From RYN-230 sp963793825 (lineage in GTDB: Bacteria > Actinomycetota > Actinomycetes > Streptosporangiales > Streptosporangiaceae): a stretch of DNA of 64,000 nucleotides. Numbering within the stretch: the first letter of the stretch is position 1; the number at the start of each line of letters is the position of its first letter. The stretch spans positions 434,001 through 498,000 of the forward strand of contig CAWCBE010000014.1 in assembly GCA_963793825.1 (NCBI GenBank), given 5' to 3'. A program made the position numbers and the translations under genes. Of this stretch, positions 32,664-42,002 are shown in pieces. The notes beneath the pieces were generated by a model. The model made no database searches and was not told the DNA's origin. It worked only from the letters and a program-made list of their open reading frames with translations.

Positions 32664-33311
32664 TCAGGCGTGGTCGTTTTTGTTCCACAGCTGGTGAGTA
32701 AGGCCGCTAGGCGAGGTGACCGACTCGACGGTGAAGCGGTCTTCGAGGCCGCTTGATCCCGCCCAGAGGGATACGCCACGCCCGAGGGTAATCGGCACGA
32801 TCACCAGGTGCATGAAGTCGACCAGGTCGGCCTGGAGGAACTGACGCACCGTCGAGGGTCCTCCCCCGATGCGGACGTCACGACCGCCAGCAGCCTGCTG
32901 GGCTAGGCGGAGCACCTCCTCCGGTGGCCCGTCCACGAACCGGAAGCTGGTCCCGTTGGGAAAGTCAATCGTGGGATGCGGGTGGTGGCTCATGACGAAC
33001 ACCGGTGTCTGGAATGGCGGCTCGTCGCCCCACCAGCCCCGCCATCCGTCGTCGGGCCAATCACCAACCTGGGGACCGAACTTGCGCCGTCCCATGATCT
33101 CGGCGCCGATGCCCTGGCTCCACATGCTGGTCAGAGCGCGGTCCAGCGTGACGGGGGCATCCGCCTTATCGACGCCATGGATTACCCGGCCATCGAACCA
33201 CGCGAACAGCCGCTCGGCGCCGCCGATCGGGGCGTCGAACGTCACATGCTCGCCGGCGGCGTAGCCGTCGAGGGAGACGTTCAGGTTGTGGACCCGGGTG
33301 CGGGGCATCAC
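32664..33311 (-). CDS. dihydrofolate reductase family protein (RibD C-terminal-like)
   Basis: NADPH-binding oxidoreductase-like protein of 215 residues. The N-terminal strand VHNLNVSLDGYAAG is the family signature, followed by AEIMGRRKFGPQVGDW and TPVFVMSHHPHPTIDFPNGT. VRIGGGPSTVRQFLQADLVD is the RibD C-terminal nucleotide-binding loop, and HLVIVPITLGRGVSLW closes the fold. Proteins of this group in actinobacteria are mostly uncharacterised reductases, distinct from housekeeping FolA. Two consecutive Met codons (33311 and 33308) leave a one-residue doubt about the start. The 3' end abuts the integrase remnant. Confidence 0.87.
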   Translation of the reverse strand: MMPRTRVHNLNVSLDGYAAGEHVTFDAPIGGAERLFAWFDGRVIHGVDKADAPVTLDRALTSMWSQGIGAEIMGRRKFGPQVGDWPDDGWRGWWGDEPPFQTPVFVMSHHPHPTIDFPNGTSFRFVDGPPEEVLRLAQQAAGGRDVRIGGGPSTVRQFLQADLVDFMHLVIVPITLGRGVSLWAGSSGLEDRFTVESVTSPSGLTHQLWNKNDHA

Positions 33312-33773
33312 GACTCCTTCTGCGATCGGATGAAGCGTTCACGACATAGACCGGCGGGATGGCCGGGACCTATCGCTGAACGCTGACATCGTTTGCGGTG
33401 GCCCACCCCCCGCATCCGCACCACATGCGACCCGGCATGGCGAGCCGGAGCAGTGACGGCGATGCTCACGGCAAGCCCCCGCGCGCCGGTACCGGGCAAG
33501 AAAAGTCTTCGCGCTACCGCCAGGGGCCGGGTGAACCGGTTCGAGTAGCGCCGGCCCTGCGGCCATGCCAGACAGGCACGTGATCACGCTCAGTGACCGC
33601 GTGCGCCTGCTGAAGATCACCGGCCTGGTCTCTGGCGTCCGGCCGACCGGCTCACGTACCAGGTGCGCCACGCTCAGCGGGGACCTGGCCCGGCCAGGCG
33701 GCGCGCTGGGTAAGGGCCCTGACGCCGGCTGGCCGGATCTGTTGCCGGCCGCTGCGCCTGCCTAGGCTGTGCA
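33312..33773. other. 460-base gap with no supported gene
   Basis: Divergent intergenic space between the reductase (minus) and the STAND protein (plus). It should hold both promoters, but no clear consensus pair was seen. A 66-codon frame at 33565-33765 has no protein-like features. Confidence 0.4.
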
Positions 33774-36458
33774 GTGATGGCCGAGACGGATCTGATCCGC
33801 ACGCCCGACCAGCGGTTGCGGGTCTTTGTGAGTTCCACGCTGCAGGAACTGGCCGCTGAGCGGCAGGCAGTGCGGGACGCGGTGACCGGTGTGCGGCTAG
33901 TGCCGGTGATGTTCGAGCTGGGCGCCCGGCCGCATCCGCCGCGGCAGGTATACCGCTCTTACCTGGCGCAGAGCCAGGTGTTCGTGGGCGTGTACTGGCA
34001 GAGCTATGGCTGGGTCGCGCCGGGGGAACAGGTTTCCGGGCTGGAGGATGAGTACTTGCTGTCGGCGGGGCTGCCCAGGCTCATCTATGTGAAGTCGCCG
34101 GCGCCGGAGCGTGAGTCGCGGCTGGCGGAGATGCTGACCCGGATCAGGGATGACGGCGACGTGTCCTACCAGCACTTTTCTGCTGCCGCCGAGCTGCAGC
34201 GCCTGGTCGAGAACGACCTGGCGGTGCTGCTGAGCGAGCGGTTCGAGAGGGCGCCATCGGGGGATGGCGCCGCGGGCGAGGCCTCGCTGGCAGAGCCGGT
34301 GCCGGTACCGGCGACGCCGCTTGTGGGCCGCGACGATGACGCCGCGGCGGTGAGCGACCTGGTGCGTGCCGAGGGTGTGCGCCTGGTGACCCTTACCGGC
34401 CCGGGCGGGGTCGGGAAAAGCAGGCTGGCGGTGGAGGTCGCGCAGCGGCTGGGTCCGTCCTTTGAGGACGGGGTGCGGTTCGTTGAGCTCGGCTCGGTCC
34501 GGGCGGCCGAGCTGGTGACGGCCGCGATCGCCGCCGCGCTGGGGCTGAACACCTCGGGCGGCGCGCTGATCACCGACCTGAAGTCGTACCTGCGCGCCCG
34601 GCGGCTGGTGCTGGTGCTGGACAACTTCGAGCAGGTGATGGGGGCGGCTCCGCTGGTGGCTGAGCTGCTGGGCGCCGCTCCCGGCGTGGTGGCGCTGGTG
34701 ACCAGCCGGATGGTGTTGCGGCTCAGCGGCGAGCACGAGTTCCCGGTGCCGCCGCTCCCGGTGCCCCCGATCGGGGACGCCGCGGACGTGCAGCGGTGCG
34801 CCTCGGTGCGCCTGTTCGTGCAACGGGCCCAAGCCGCGTCCGCGGGTTTCGAGCTGACCAGCGGAAACGCCGGGGCGGTCGCCGAGATCTGCCGGCGTCT
34901 GGACGGGCTGCCGCTGGCCATCGAGCTGGCCGCCGCCAGGGTCAGGCTGCTGCCACCGCAGGCCCTGCTGGCCCGGCTTGGCGACAGGATGGGGCTGCTG
35001 ACGGGGGGAGCGCGCGACCTGCCCGAGCGGCAGCGGACACTGCGAAGCACCCTCGACTGGAGCTTCGATCTGCTATCGGCCGGCGAGCAGGCGCTGTTCG
35101 CCCGCCTAGGGGTGTTTGCAGGAACCTTCGACCTGCCCGCCGCGGAGGCTGTTGGCACCGCCGCCGCCGGGCCGGCGGTCCCGGGCCGGGCCGGGCACGT
35201 CATGGACACGCTGGGCTCGCTGGTGGACAGCAGCCTGGTGCAGCCGCAGACGCGCGACGGCGAGCCGCGCTTCGGGTTGCTGGAAACCATCCGGGAGTAC
35301 GCGCTGGAGCGGCTGCGCGACGGCGCTGACTGGCGGGAGGCGCACGACCGGCACGCCGCCTACTTCCGGGCGCTCGCCGAGCCGGCTCCAGCCGAGCTGC
35401 AAGGTCCCGGGCAGCTGGCGTGGCTGGACCGGCTCGAGACCGAGCACGGCAACCTCGGCGCCGCGCTGTCCTGGCTGGGGGAACAGGACCAGCTCGAGCC
35501 CGCGATACAGCTGTCCTGGGCGACATGGAGGTTCTGGTGGCTGCGCGGCCACGCCGAGGAACTCGCCTCCTACGTGGACATGCTGGCCAAGAGCGAACAC
35601 CTGCCGCCGCGGCAGCGTGCCCTGGCGCTGAGCGGCACCGGCTTTGGCCTCTTTGCGTCCGGGGACCAGGCCGCAGCGCAGCCGCTGCTGGAGCAGAGCC
35701 TGCCGCTGTACCGCCAGGCCGGGGACATGCTGGGCGCAGCCACGACGGCAGCCATGCTGGGTCACCTCCTGGCATTGCAGCACCAGGACGCGCGGGCCAG
35801 CGAGCTGCTCGAACAGACGCTCGCCCCGCTGCAGGAGGCCGGCCACGACCGGCTCGCCGGACCCGAGCGTGCACAGCACCTCCTGGACGTGGCGCTCGTG
35901 TGCAATTTCCTCGGCCAGATCCGGCTCAGCCAGGCAGATCACGACCGCGCAGCGCAGCTGTTCACCGAGGCCCTGAACGCGGCCCGCAGCGCGCAGGACC
36001 GGTTCACCATTCTCGTCTCGCTCTACGACCTGGCGCTCAGCAGCCAGGCACAGGGCGATCTGACCGGCGCGGCGGAACGCCTGCAGGAAGGGGTATCGCA
36101 GTCGGCCGAGGCCAGGGACGAACCAAGCGTCGCCTACTACCTGGAGGCGCTCGCCGCGGTCGCCATCCGGCAGGACAACCTGGAGCGCGCCGTGCGACTG
36201 CTCGCCGCCGCAGGCGCGCTCCTGCAAGCCAGGGGCAGCGGCTGGCTGCACGCGCTCGTGCCTCGCGCCGCCCACGACGATGGTCTCCTGGCCGCGCTGC
36301 GCTCCCGCATGGGAGATGCGGCATTCGAGCAGGCCTGGACACGGGGCCAGTCCCTTGGAGGCAGCCGCGCCGTTGAGTACGCGCTAGCGGAAGCATCGCC
36401 TGAACCCACCCGCCCAGTCGGCCCGCCGGGAGCCGGCGATACCGGAGCCATCAGCTAG
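33774..36458 (+). CDS. DUF4062 - STAND ATPase - TPR protein
   Basis: Protein of 894 residues; start at GTG 33774 or ATG 33777. Residues about 14-110 form a DUF4062 domain (LRVFVSSTLQELAAERQAVR, FVGVYWQSYGWVAPG, LEDEYLLSAGLPRLIYVK), which is TIR-related in shape and usual at the N-terminus of actinobacterial NTPases. An NB-ARC/STAND ATPase follows, with Walker A LTGPGGVGKSRLAVE near 209, Walker B RLVLVLDNFEQV, a sensor region VVALVTSRMVLRLSGEHEF and GLPLAIELAAARVRLLP. A winged helix and about 350 residues of TPR-like helices complete it. No LuxR helix-turn-helix is present. Such proteins are signal-gated oligomerising switches; regulation or defence is possible but unproven. Confidence 0.85.
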   Translation: MMAETDLIRTPDQRLRVFVSSTLQELAAERQAVRDAVTGVRLVPVMFELGARPHPPRQVYRSYLAQSQVFVGVYWQSYGWVAPGEQVSGLEDEYLLSAGLPRLIYVKSPAPERESRLAEMLTRIRDDGDVSYQHFSAAAELQRLVENDLAVLLSERFERAPSGDGAAGEASLAEPVPVPATPLVGRDDDAAAVSDLVRAEGVRLVTLTGPGGVGKSRLAVEVAQRLGPSFEDGVRFVELGSVRAAELVTAAIAAALGLNTSGGALITDLKSYLRARRLVLVLDNFEQVMGAAPLVAELLGAAPGVVALVTSRMVLRLSGEHEFPVPPLPVPPIGDAADVQRCASVRLFVQRAQAASAGFELTSGNAGAVAEICRRLDGLPLAIELAAARVRLLPPQALLARLGDRMGLLTGGARDLPERQRTLRSTLDWSFDLLSAGEQALFARLGVFAGTFDLPAAEAVGTAAAGPAVPGRAGHVMDTLGSLVDSSLVQPQTRDGEPRFGLLETIREYALERLRDGADWREAHDRHAAYFRALAEPAPAELQGPGQLAWLDRLETEHGNLGAALSWLGEQDQLEPAIQLSWATWRFWWLRGHAEELASYVDMLAKSEHLPPRQRALALSGTGFGLFASGDQAAAQPLLEQSLPLYRQAGDMLGAATTAAMLGHLLALQHQDARASELLEQTLAPLQEAGHDRLAGPERAQHLLDVALVCNFLGQIRLSQADHDRAAQLFTEALNAARSAQDRFTILVSLYDLALSSQAQGDLTGAAERLQEGVSQSAEARDEPSVAYYLEALAAVAIRQDNLERAVRLLAAAGALLQARGSGWLHALVPRAAHDDGLLAALRSRMGDAAFEQAWTRGQSLGGSRAVEYALAEASPEPTRPVGPPGAGDTGAIS

Positions 36459-36805
36459 GCGCCCAAGCCCGCCGCCCAGCGCCTCCCCGGGACGGCCAGG
36501 CAGGACCGCAACCTGACCGGGCGTAACAAATCCGCCAACACCTCTCGCGCACCCTCGCGCCGCTACGCGGCTCGCGGCGTTGGAATCTCAGCGGCCATCG
36601 GCGCGCAGGTTTAGGCATTCTGTCCTGCCGGGAGCCGGTCTACCTGGGCCGGCTGGCTTAAGGAGCAAGCCCGACGGCAGCCGCGGCCAAGCCGCCCACT
36701 TCCCAGCGTGACTACCAGGTTCAACATCTAGCCCGTTGCGCCGCCGCCACTCCGGAAGCTACCATCCAGCCAGATGGTCAAGAGATGGCCAGGAGATGGT
36801 GGCTG
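36459..36805. other. 346-base gap with no supported gene
   Basis: No protein-like frame. A GC-rich dyad near 36560-36580 (CGCCGC...GCGGCG) could be a weak terminator for the STAND gene. AGGAGA at 36791-36796 is the ribosome site of the next gene. Confidence 0.4.
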
Positions 36806-37207
36806 ATGGCTCCGGGTGAGGGCGAAAAGACCGAGAAGATCACTATCAACCTGGGACTAGTGGACCTCGGGCAGATCGATCTGCTGGTCCAGGAAGGCTT
36901 TTACGCCAACCGCACCGATTTCATCCGCACGGCCATCCGCAACCAGCTCGCCACCCGGGGCGAGGCGCTCGACCAGACAGCGGCGCGGCGCACCCTCACC
37001 CTGGGCAGCTGTCACTACACCCGCCGCGACCTGGAGGAGATCCGCGACGCCGGGCAAATGATCCACATCCGGGTGCTCGGGCTGGCCAGCATCGCCACCG
37101 ATGTCTCCCCCCAACTCGCCCTGGCCACGATTGCCTCGGTGGAGGTGCTAGGCGCCTTCCGGGCCCCCACAGCAGTGAAGGCCGCCCTGGCCGCCCGCAT
37201 CGTCTGA
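36806..37207 (+). CDS. ribbon-helix-helix (CopG/NikR-like) transcriptional regulator
   Basis: Regulator of about 133 residues. ATG 36806 is favoured by AGGAGA nine bases upstream; an ATG at 36785 would add seven residues. The N-terminal ribbon-helix-helix reads EKITINLGLVDLGQIDLLVQ then EGFYANRTDFIRTAIRNQLA, a classic DNA-binding dimer unit. The C-terminal part (MIHIRVLGLASIATDVSPQL, ASVEVLGAFRAPTAVKAALA) is an unfamiliar effector or oligomer region. A PHB-depolymerase-type esterase starts 100 bases downstream on the same strand, so it probably controls that gene or is co-transcribed with it. The ligand is unknown. Confidence 0.8.
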   Translation: MAPGEGEKTEKITINLGLVDLGQIDLLVQEGFYANRTDFIRTAIRNQLATRGEALDQTAARRTLTLGSCHYTRRDLEEIRDAGQMIHIRVLGLASIATDVSPQLALATIASVEVLGAFRAPTAVKAALAARIV

Positions 37208-37307
37208 GCTGCCATGATCACACGGCTGCCCGGACCGCCGGTCCCCGCGACGTACCAGCTGCCCGGCCCAGAGATCCGCGAAGACAACCACCAGAAGGGA
37301 TACCGCC

Positions 37308-38510
37308 ATGAACGCACGCCAGATGGCGGCGATGGCTGAGGCCACCCGCCTGACCCGCCAGGGCCGCCTCCTCGAGGCAACCGCGCTGATCCAGCAAACG
37401 CTGGCCGGCCCGGTGGTGACCAGGCGGCCGCCGGATGCGCCGGGTGAGGAGGAGGAGACCGGCAGCACGCCTGGCCGCCACCCCGATCCCCCGCCAGCGC
37501 TGCGCGCCGGCGAGGGGATGCAACGCAGCCAAGTCCCATCTGGCTGGCTTCCCCGCCGCCGCGCTCTGCCCAGCCGGGGCCCATCGGGTCCCCACCGCCC
37601 GCACCGGCCCGCGTCCCCGGGCGTGAAGCCACCGGCAGGCCGGTTCGACGCCTTCTCCTGCACCAACGCGGCCGGCACCCGCGCCTACCGGCTTTATGTC
37701 CCGGGTGGCGGCACCGGCAGGGCCCTGCCCCTGATCGTGATGCTGCACGGCGGCACCCAGGACGCCGCGGCCTTCGCCGCCGCCACCGGAATGAACGACC
37801 TCGCCGAGCGTGAGAAATTCCTCGTCGCCTACCCTGAACAGCCCCGCTCAGCGAACCCGGGCCGCTACTGGAACTGGTTCGCCCCCGCCCATCAGCGCCG
37901 TGACGCCGGTGAGCCGTCACTGATCGCCGGGATAACCGGCCAGATCATGGACCGCTACAGGGCAGACGCCGCGCGGGTATATGTGGCCGGGTTCTCCGCC
38001 GGGGGCGCGATGGCCGCGGTGATGGCCGCGGCCTACCCTGATCTCTACGCCGCCGTCGGCGTGCACTCCGGGCTGGCCTACGCCGCCGCCGGTGACCTGG
38101 CCTCCGCGTTCGCGGCGATGAGGCGGGGCCCATCCGGCCCGGCCCGGCCCCCCGCGCGCCCGCTGCCGCTGATCGTCTTCCATGGTGACCAGGATGCGAC
38201 CGTCGCCCCCGCCAACGCCGCGGGCCTCATCGAGCACGCCCTGGCGGCGGCCAGCCCTCACCAGCGCCCGGGCACCCTGCGTACCGCGGTGACCCGCGGC
38301 CAGGTGCCCGGCGGCCATGCCTACACCCGCACCTGCTACCAGGATCCTGCGGGCGCGACCCTGGCCGAGCGCTGGACCATCCACCAGAGTGGACATGCCT
38401 GGTCCGGTGGCATCCGGCACGGGTCCTACACCGACCCTCAAGGGCCGGACGCCAGCGCCGAATTCATTCGCTTCTTCGGCGAGCACCCCGCCACCGCGCC
38501 GGACCGCTGA
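37308..38510 (+). CDS. PHB-depolymerase-type alpha/beta hydrolase (LpqC-like esterase)
   Basis: Protein of 400 residues with a disordered Pro/Arg-rich N-terminal 110 residues and then an esterase PHB domain. LPLIVMLHGGTQDAAAFAAA provides the oxyanion loop, VYVAGFSAGGAMAAVMAAAY the nucleophile Ser near residue 228, PLIVFHGDQDATVAP the acid near 297, and IHQSGHAWSGG the His near 363. No signal peptide is visible, unlike secreted depolymerases, so action on intracellular polyester granules or soluble esters is more likely. The N-terminal ATRLTRQGRLLEATALIQQT helix is typical of actinobacterial members preceded by a ribbon-helix-helix gene, as here. Confidence 0.85.
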   Translation: MNARQMAAMAEATRLTRQGRLLEATALIQQTLAGPVVTRRPPDAPGEEEETGSTPGRHPDPPPALRAGEGMQRSQVPSGWLPRRRALPSRGPSGPHRPHRPASPGVKPPAGRFDAFSCTNAAGTRAYRLYVPGGGTGRALPLIVMLHGGTQDAAAFAAATGMNDLAEREKFLVAYPEQPRSANPGRYWNWFAPAHQRRDAGEPSLIAGITGQIMDRYRADAARVYVAGFSAGGAMAAVMAAAYPDLYAAVGVHSGLAYAAAGDLASAFAAMRRGPSGPARPPARPLPLIVFHGDQDATVAPANAAGLIEHALAAASPHQRPGTLRTAVTRGQVPGGHAYTRTCYQDPAGATLAERWTIHQSGHAWSGGIRHGSYTDPQGPDASAEFIRFFGEHPATAPDR

Positions 38511-38689
38511 CCGGCGGCGTGCCCAAGCGTGGCACACGCCCGAGTCCGGAAGTGAGCGACCCGCGGCAGTCTGAAGCGGTGCCCGTCCGCAGCCGGCCTG
38601 CCCTGATGCGGTGCTTTGTCCCGGCAGCTGCTGTCGACTTTATCCTTGGCTGGTGCGAGCTCCCCAGGCGTGGTGGCGGGAGCGCGGAG

Positions 38690-39412
38690 GTGGGGTCGTT
38701 GGGTGAGGTAAAGATCCCGGTCCCGCATGACATGCCCGCGTATTTCGCCATGCCCGGCGGCCTGGGTCCGTGGCCGGGCGTGGTGGTCATCTCCGACGTC
38801 CTGGGGATGAGCCACGACCTGCGCAATCAGGCTGACTGGCTGGCATCGCGAGGCTACCTGGCCGTGGCGCCCGATCTGTTCTTCCGGGGTAGCAAGATCA
38901 TGTGCATGCGGACGATTTTCCGTGACGCCATCGCCAGGAAGGGCCAGACCTTCGATGACATCGAGGCGGCCCGGTCCTGGCTCGGTGGGCGGGAGGATTG
39001 CACGGGCAGGATCGGCGTGATCGGGTTCTGCCTGGGTGGCGGATTCGCGCTGGCGCTAGCCCCTGGCCACCGCTACGCGGCGGTCAGCGCCAACTACGGC
39101 GGCGTGCCCAAGGACGCCGGGTCGTTCCTGGCCGGCGCGTGCCCGATCGTCGCGAGCTACGGGGCCAGAGACTGGACGCAGCGGGGCGCGGCCAGCAAGC
39201 TGCAGCGGGCGCTGTCGGCCGCGGGTGTGGCCCATGACGTCAGGGAGTACCCCGGCGCTGGGCATTCGTTCCTCAACGACCACGACCCCGCGGATGCCTC
39301 CAGGCTGATGATCGTGCTGGCCCGCCTGTCGCGTAGCGCCTACCACGAGCCATCGGCACAAGACGCCCGCCGCCGCATCGTCGCGTTCTTCGATGAGCAC
39401 CTCAGGAACTGA
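38690..39412 (+). CDS. dienelactone hydrolase family protein
   Basis: Alpha/beta hydrolase of about 240 residues. GTG 38690 (GSLGEVKIPVPHD) is the favoured start because sequence further upstream lacks homology. The nucleophile elbow is GVIGFCLGGGFALAL with Cys in place of Ser, the mark of dienelactone hydrolases. The early strand reads GVVVISDVLGMSHDLRNQAD, and the catalytic His lies in YPGAGHSFLND. The acid is probably the Asp of SYGARDWTQ. The natural substrate is often not dienelactone in such stand-alone genes. It is separated from the preceding esterase gene by about 180 bases. Confidence 0.83.
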   Translation: MGSLGEVKIPVPHDMPAYFAMPGGLGPWPGVVVISDVLGMSHDLRNQADWLASRGYLAVAPDLFFRGSKIMCMRTIFRDAIARKGQTFDDIEAARSWLGGREDCTGRIGVIGFCLGGGFALALAPGHRYAAVSANYGGVPKDAGSFLAGACPIVASYGARDWTQRGAASKLQRALSAAGVAHDVREYPGAGHSFLNDHDPADASRLMIVLARLSRSAYHEPSAQDARRRIVAFFDEHLRN

Positions 39413-39461
39413 CCAGAACAGCGGACGGTAGCCGCACGGGGCTGCGGGGCCTTCGTGCCAG

Positions 39462-40152
39462 ATGACTGGCTTCAGCAGGCCAGGCCCGGGGCCCAGCCCC
39501 GGCAGGCATGTGCTGTGCCCCGAGGTCAGCCCGGACGGCGGCGCCCCGGCAACCGCGGATGCACAGGCAGCACTGGCGGCCCGGCTAGCATCCGCCCAGG
39601 GCGGGCTGCCGGAGCGAATGCATGTGGTCGGTCATTCCTTCGGAGGTCAGGTAGCGCTGGACCTGGCGCTGCTGATTCCCGATCGCGTACAGACCCTGGC
39701 CCTCATCTGCAGCCGCGACACGCCGTTCCCGCCCTTCGCCGCGGCCGCGGCGGTGTTGCGCCGCGGCGACCCAGTCGAACGCCGGCGCCGCGCTCACCCG
39801 CTGGTTCACCGCAGCGGAACGCGGCAGCAACCCGGCGGTAGTGCGCTATGCGCGGGACCGCCTGCAGCATGCCGACCGCCGGTCGTGGGCAGCCGCGCTC
39901 GACGCCATCGCCCGCTACGACCGGTCCGGCCGCGTCGCCGCCGTCACCGCCCCAGTCACGCTGATCGCCGCCGAGCTCGACCCGGTATCCACCCCGGCGG
40001 CCATGTCAGCCCTGGCCAGGCGCCTGCCGCAGGCCAGCTTGACCGTGCTGCCCGGTGCGGCGCACATGAGCCCATTCACCGACCCGTCGGCGCTCGCCCG
40101 CCTGCTGCTACGGTCCCAGCAGGAGCGGCGGCCCGGACGCGCGAACGGATGA
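39462..40152 (+). pseudogene. alpha/beta hydrolase, frameshifted and N-terminally shortened
   Basis: The first frame holds MHVVGHSFGGQVALDLALLI (nucleophile Ser) and RVQTLALICSRDTPFPPF. After about 39775 the homologous sequence continues in another frame as LTRWFTAAERGSNPAVVRYA, VTLIAAELDPVSTPAAMSAL (acid) and LTVLPGAAHMSPFTD (His). All triad parts survive but no single frame covers them, and the usual N-terminal HGxG strand is poorly preserved. A sequencing error is possible; otherwise the gene is inactive. Confidence 0.65.
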
Positions 40153-40244
40153 CCTGCGCTTATTACCGCCGTAGCCCGCGGCAGGCTCTCCAGTCGGGGA
40201 AGGTAGACGTGCCGAGCGGCTTCGCCCATCGCCTCTGCGCTCCC

Positions 40245-41948
40245 TCAGTACGAGCCTCGCCCCGACGGCCCGGAAATCCTCCATGCTGCCGCGCTTAGTG
40301 TCTCGCTGTGGTAGGCCACCTCAGCGGAGGTGCCCACCCGCGTCACCGGGCCAGCAGCGCCTGGTAAGACCGCACCGCCCTTTCGATATGGCAGCCCGGT
40401 GCCAGCGTGGCCGCCCATGGGCGCCTGGACTGATGATCGGCGTACGTCACGTCCGGTCGCGGTGCATACGTCGCATTGCGGTGCGCCCGGGGGTTGCTTC
40501 TGCTTCATCGCGGGGGCTTGCCGGGTGTGCCCGGCTTCCTTGGGTCTTGCACCGGCCCTCGGGCCGGTGGAGCCGGCGATGGCTGCGGGATCTCGCTGCG
40601 GTGACCTGGTGAATGCTAGTGCTCCAGCGGCGGCGATGGCGGCGGCGGCGGCCCAGGCGATGACCGGGGCGGCCGTGCCGGGCCGGGGTGGGCCGGTGGT
40701 GGCGGCCGCGATCAGCAGCAGGACGGCGATGCCGGCAGCGGTGCCGAGCTGGGCGGCGGTGTTAATGATCCCTGATGCCGTCCCGCGTAGTATGCCCGGG
40801 ACGCTGGTGCCTAGGGTGGTGGCGGCGGCAGAGGACAGGCCGAGCCCGGCTCCTGCCAGGGCCACGCAAGCTGACAGCGCCCAGCCGTGCGCGGCGGCCG
40901 GGATCAGCGCGGCGTCGGCCACGGCGATCACGGCCAGCCCCGTTGCCAGCGTGCGCTGAGGCCCGGTCCGGCGCAGGGCGGGCGCTGCGGCAGCCGAGCC
41001 GGCCACCACGGCCAGGCTGAAGGGCACCAGCATGGCGGCGGCTTGGAGCGGGCTGCGACGGAGGGTGTCTTGCAGGTACAAGGTGGCCAGGGTCATGGCG
41101 GAGCTGGTGACCGCGGTGTTGAGGAACGCGCCGGCGGCTCCCCGGCGCAGCGGCGGTATCCGCAGCACCGCTGCGGGCAGCAACGGCGCGGCGGCGCGGC
41201 GGTCGGCTCTGATGAACAAAGCCGCCAGCGGTACGGCCAACAAGGCGATGCCCGCGCCGGCGACCCGGCGGCCAGGCTGGGCCATCACGGTCGTACCGAC
41301 CACGACGGCCATGACGGCCGCGGTGAACAGCGCGGCCGCGGCCGCGTTCAGCGATCTGGACGTCGCCGGGCCGCGGTCACGGGGAACGGACCACACTACG
41401 GCGGCCGCGAGCACGGCAGCCAGCGGCAGGCAGGCCCCGAAGATCAGGCGCCAGCTGGCCAGGTCCGCGACAATCCCGCCGATCACGAAGCCGCTGGCGC
41501 CGGCTGACGCCCCCGCCGCGCTCCATGCCGCGATGGCCCGCCGCCGGGGCGGGCCGTCGGTGGTGAGGGTGGTAAGCAGCCGCAGCGCCGACGGCACTGA
41601 CGCGGCCGCTGCCGCTCCTTGCAGGCAGCGGGCCGCCACCAGCAGCATGACCGAGCCGGCCACCGCACCCAGCAGTGCCCCGGCGGCGAAGACGGCCAGG
41701 CTGGCAGTGATGGTGCGCCGGTGGCCGAACCGGTCACCCAGCCGCGCCCCCAGCATGAGCAGCCCGCCGAAGAACATGGCGTACCCGCCGGACACCAGGC
41801 TGGCCGAGGAGGCCGGTGCCCCCAAGCCGGCCAGCATCCTGGGCAGTGCGGCGACCACCACGGTCACTCCCAGCACATCCACGAACTGCACCGAGCACAG
41901 GGCCGTGATGACCAGGCTGCCGTTCCGGGCGCGGGTGTCGCTAGCCAT
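40245..41948 (-). CDS. MFS transporter, DHA2-like drug exporter
   Basis: Membrane protein of 567 residues with about 12-14 hydrophobic helices from residue 12 to about 455. Family landmarks are the first helix (VQFVDVLGVTVVVAALPRML), the loop 2-3 motif MLGARLGDRFGHRRTITAS and motif C-like GASAGASGFVIGGIVADLAS. The last 110 residues are hydrophilic, Pro/Gly/Arg-rich and without homology, so the reading frame may run past the ancestral stop. It is transcribed divergently from the CGNR-type regulator, with a palindrome between them. Proton-driven export of a small toxic molecule is the usual role. Confidence 0.85.
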   Translation of the reverse strand: MASDTRARNGSLVITALCSVQFVDVLGVTVVVAALPRMLAGLGAPASSASLVSGGYAMFFGGLLMLGARLGDRFGHRRTITASLAVFAAGALLGAVAGSVMLLVAARCLQGAAAAASVPSALRLLTTLTTDGPPRRRAIAAWSAAGASAGASGFVIGGIVADLASWRLIFGACLPLAAVLAAAVVWSVPRDRGPATSRSLNAAAAALFTAAVMAVVVGTTVMAQPGRRVAGAGIALLAVPLAALFIRADRRAAAPLLPAAVLRIPPLRRGAAGAFLNTAVTSSAMTLATLYLQDTLRRSPLQAAAMLVPFSLAVVAGSAAAAPALRRTGPQRTLATGLAVIAVADAALIPAAAHGWALSACVALAGAGLGLSSAAATTLGTSVPGILRGTASGIINTAAQLGTAAGIAVLLLIAAATTGPPRPGTAAPVIAWAAAAAIAAAGALAFTRSPQRDPAAIAGSTGPRAGARPKEAGHTRQAPAMKQKQPPGAPQCDVCTATGRDVRRSSVQAPMGGHAGTGLPYRKGGAVLPGAAGPVTRVGTSAEVAYHSETLSAAAWRISGPSGRGSY

Positions 41949-41962
41949 GCTGGAGCATTACC

Positions 41963-41985
41963 ACGGTTTTACTGGTGTAAACCGT
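41963..41985. promoter_or_regulatory. palindromic operator between MFS exporter and CGNR regulator
   Basis: ACGGTTT and AAACCGT form 7-bp arms around a 9-base centre. The palindrome sits 15 bases from the exporter start and 18 bases from the regulator start, a good place for autoregulation of both. TTACTG (41969-41974) and TATGCT (41991-41996) are 16 bases apart and could be the rightward promoter. Confidence 0.65.
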
Positions 41986-42002
41986 CAGTGTATGCTTTTG
42001 GC

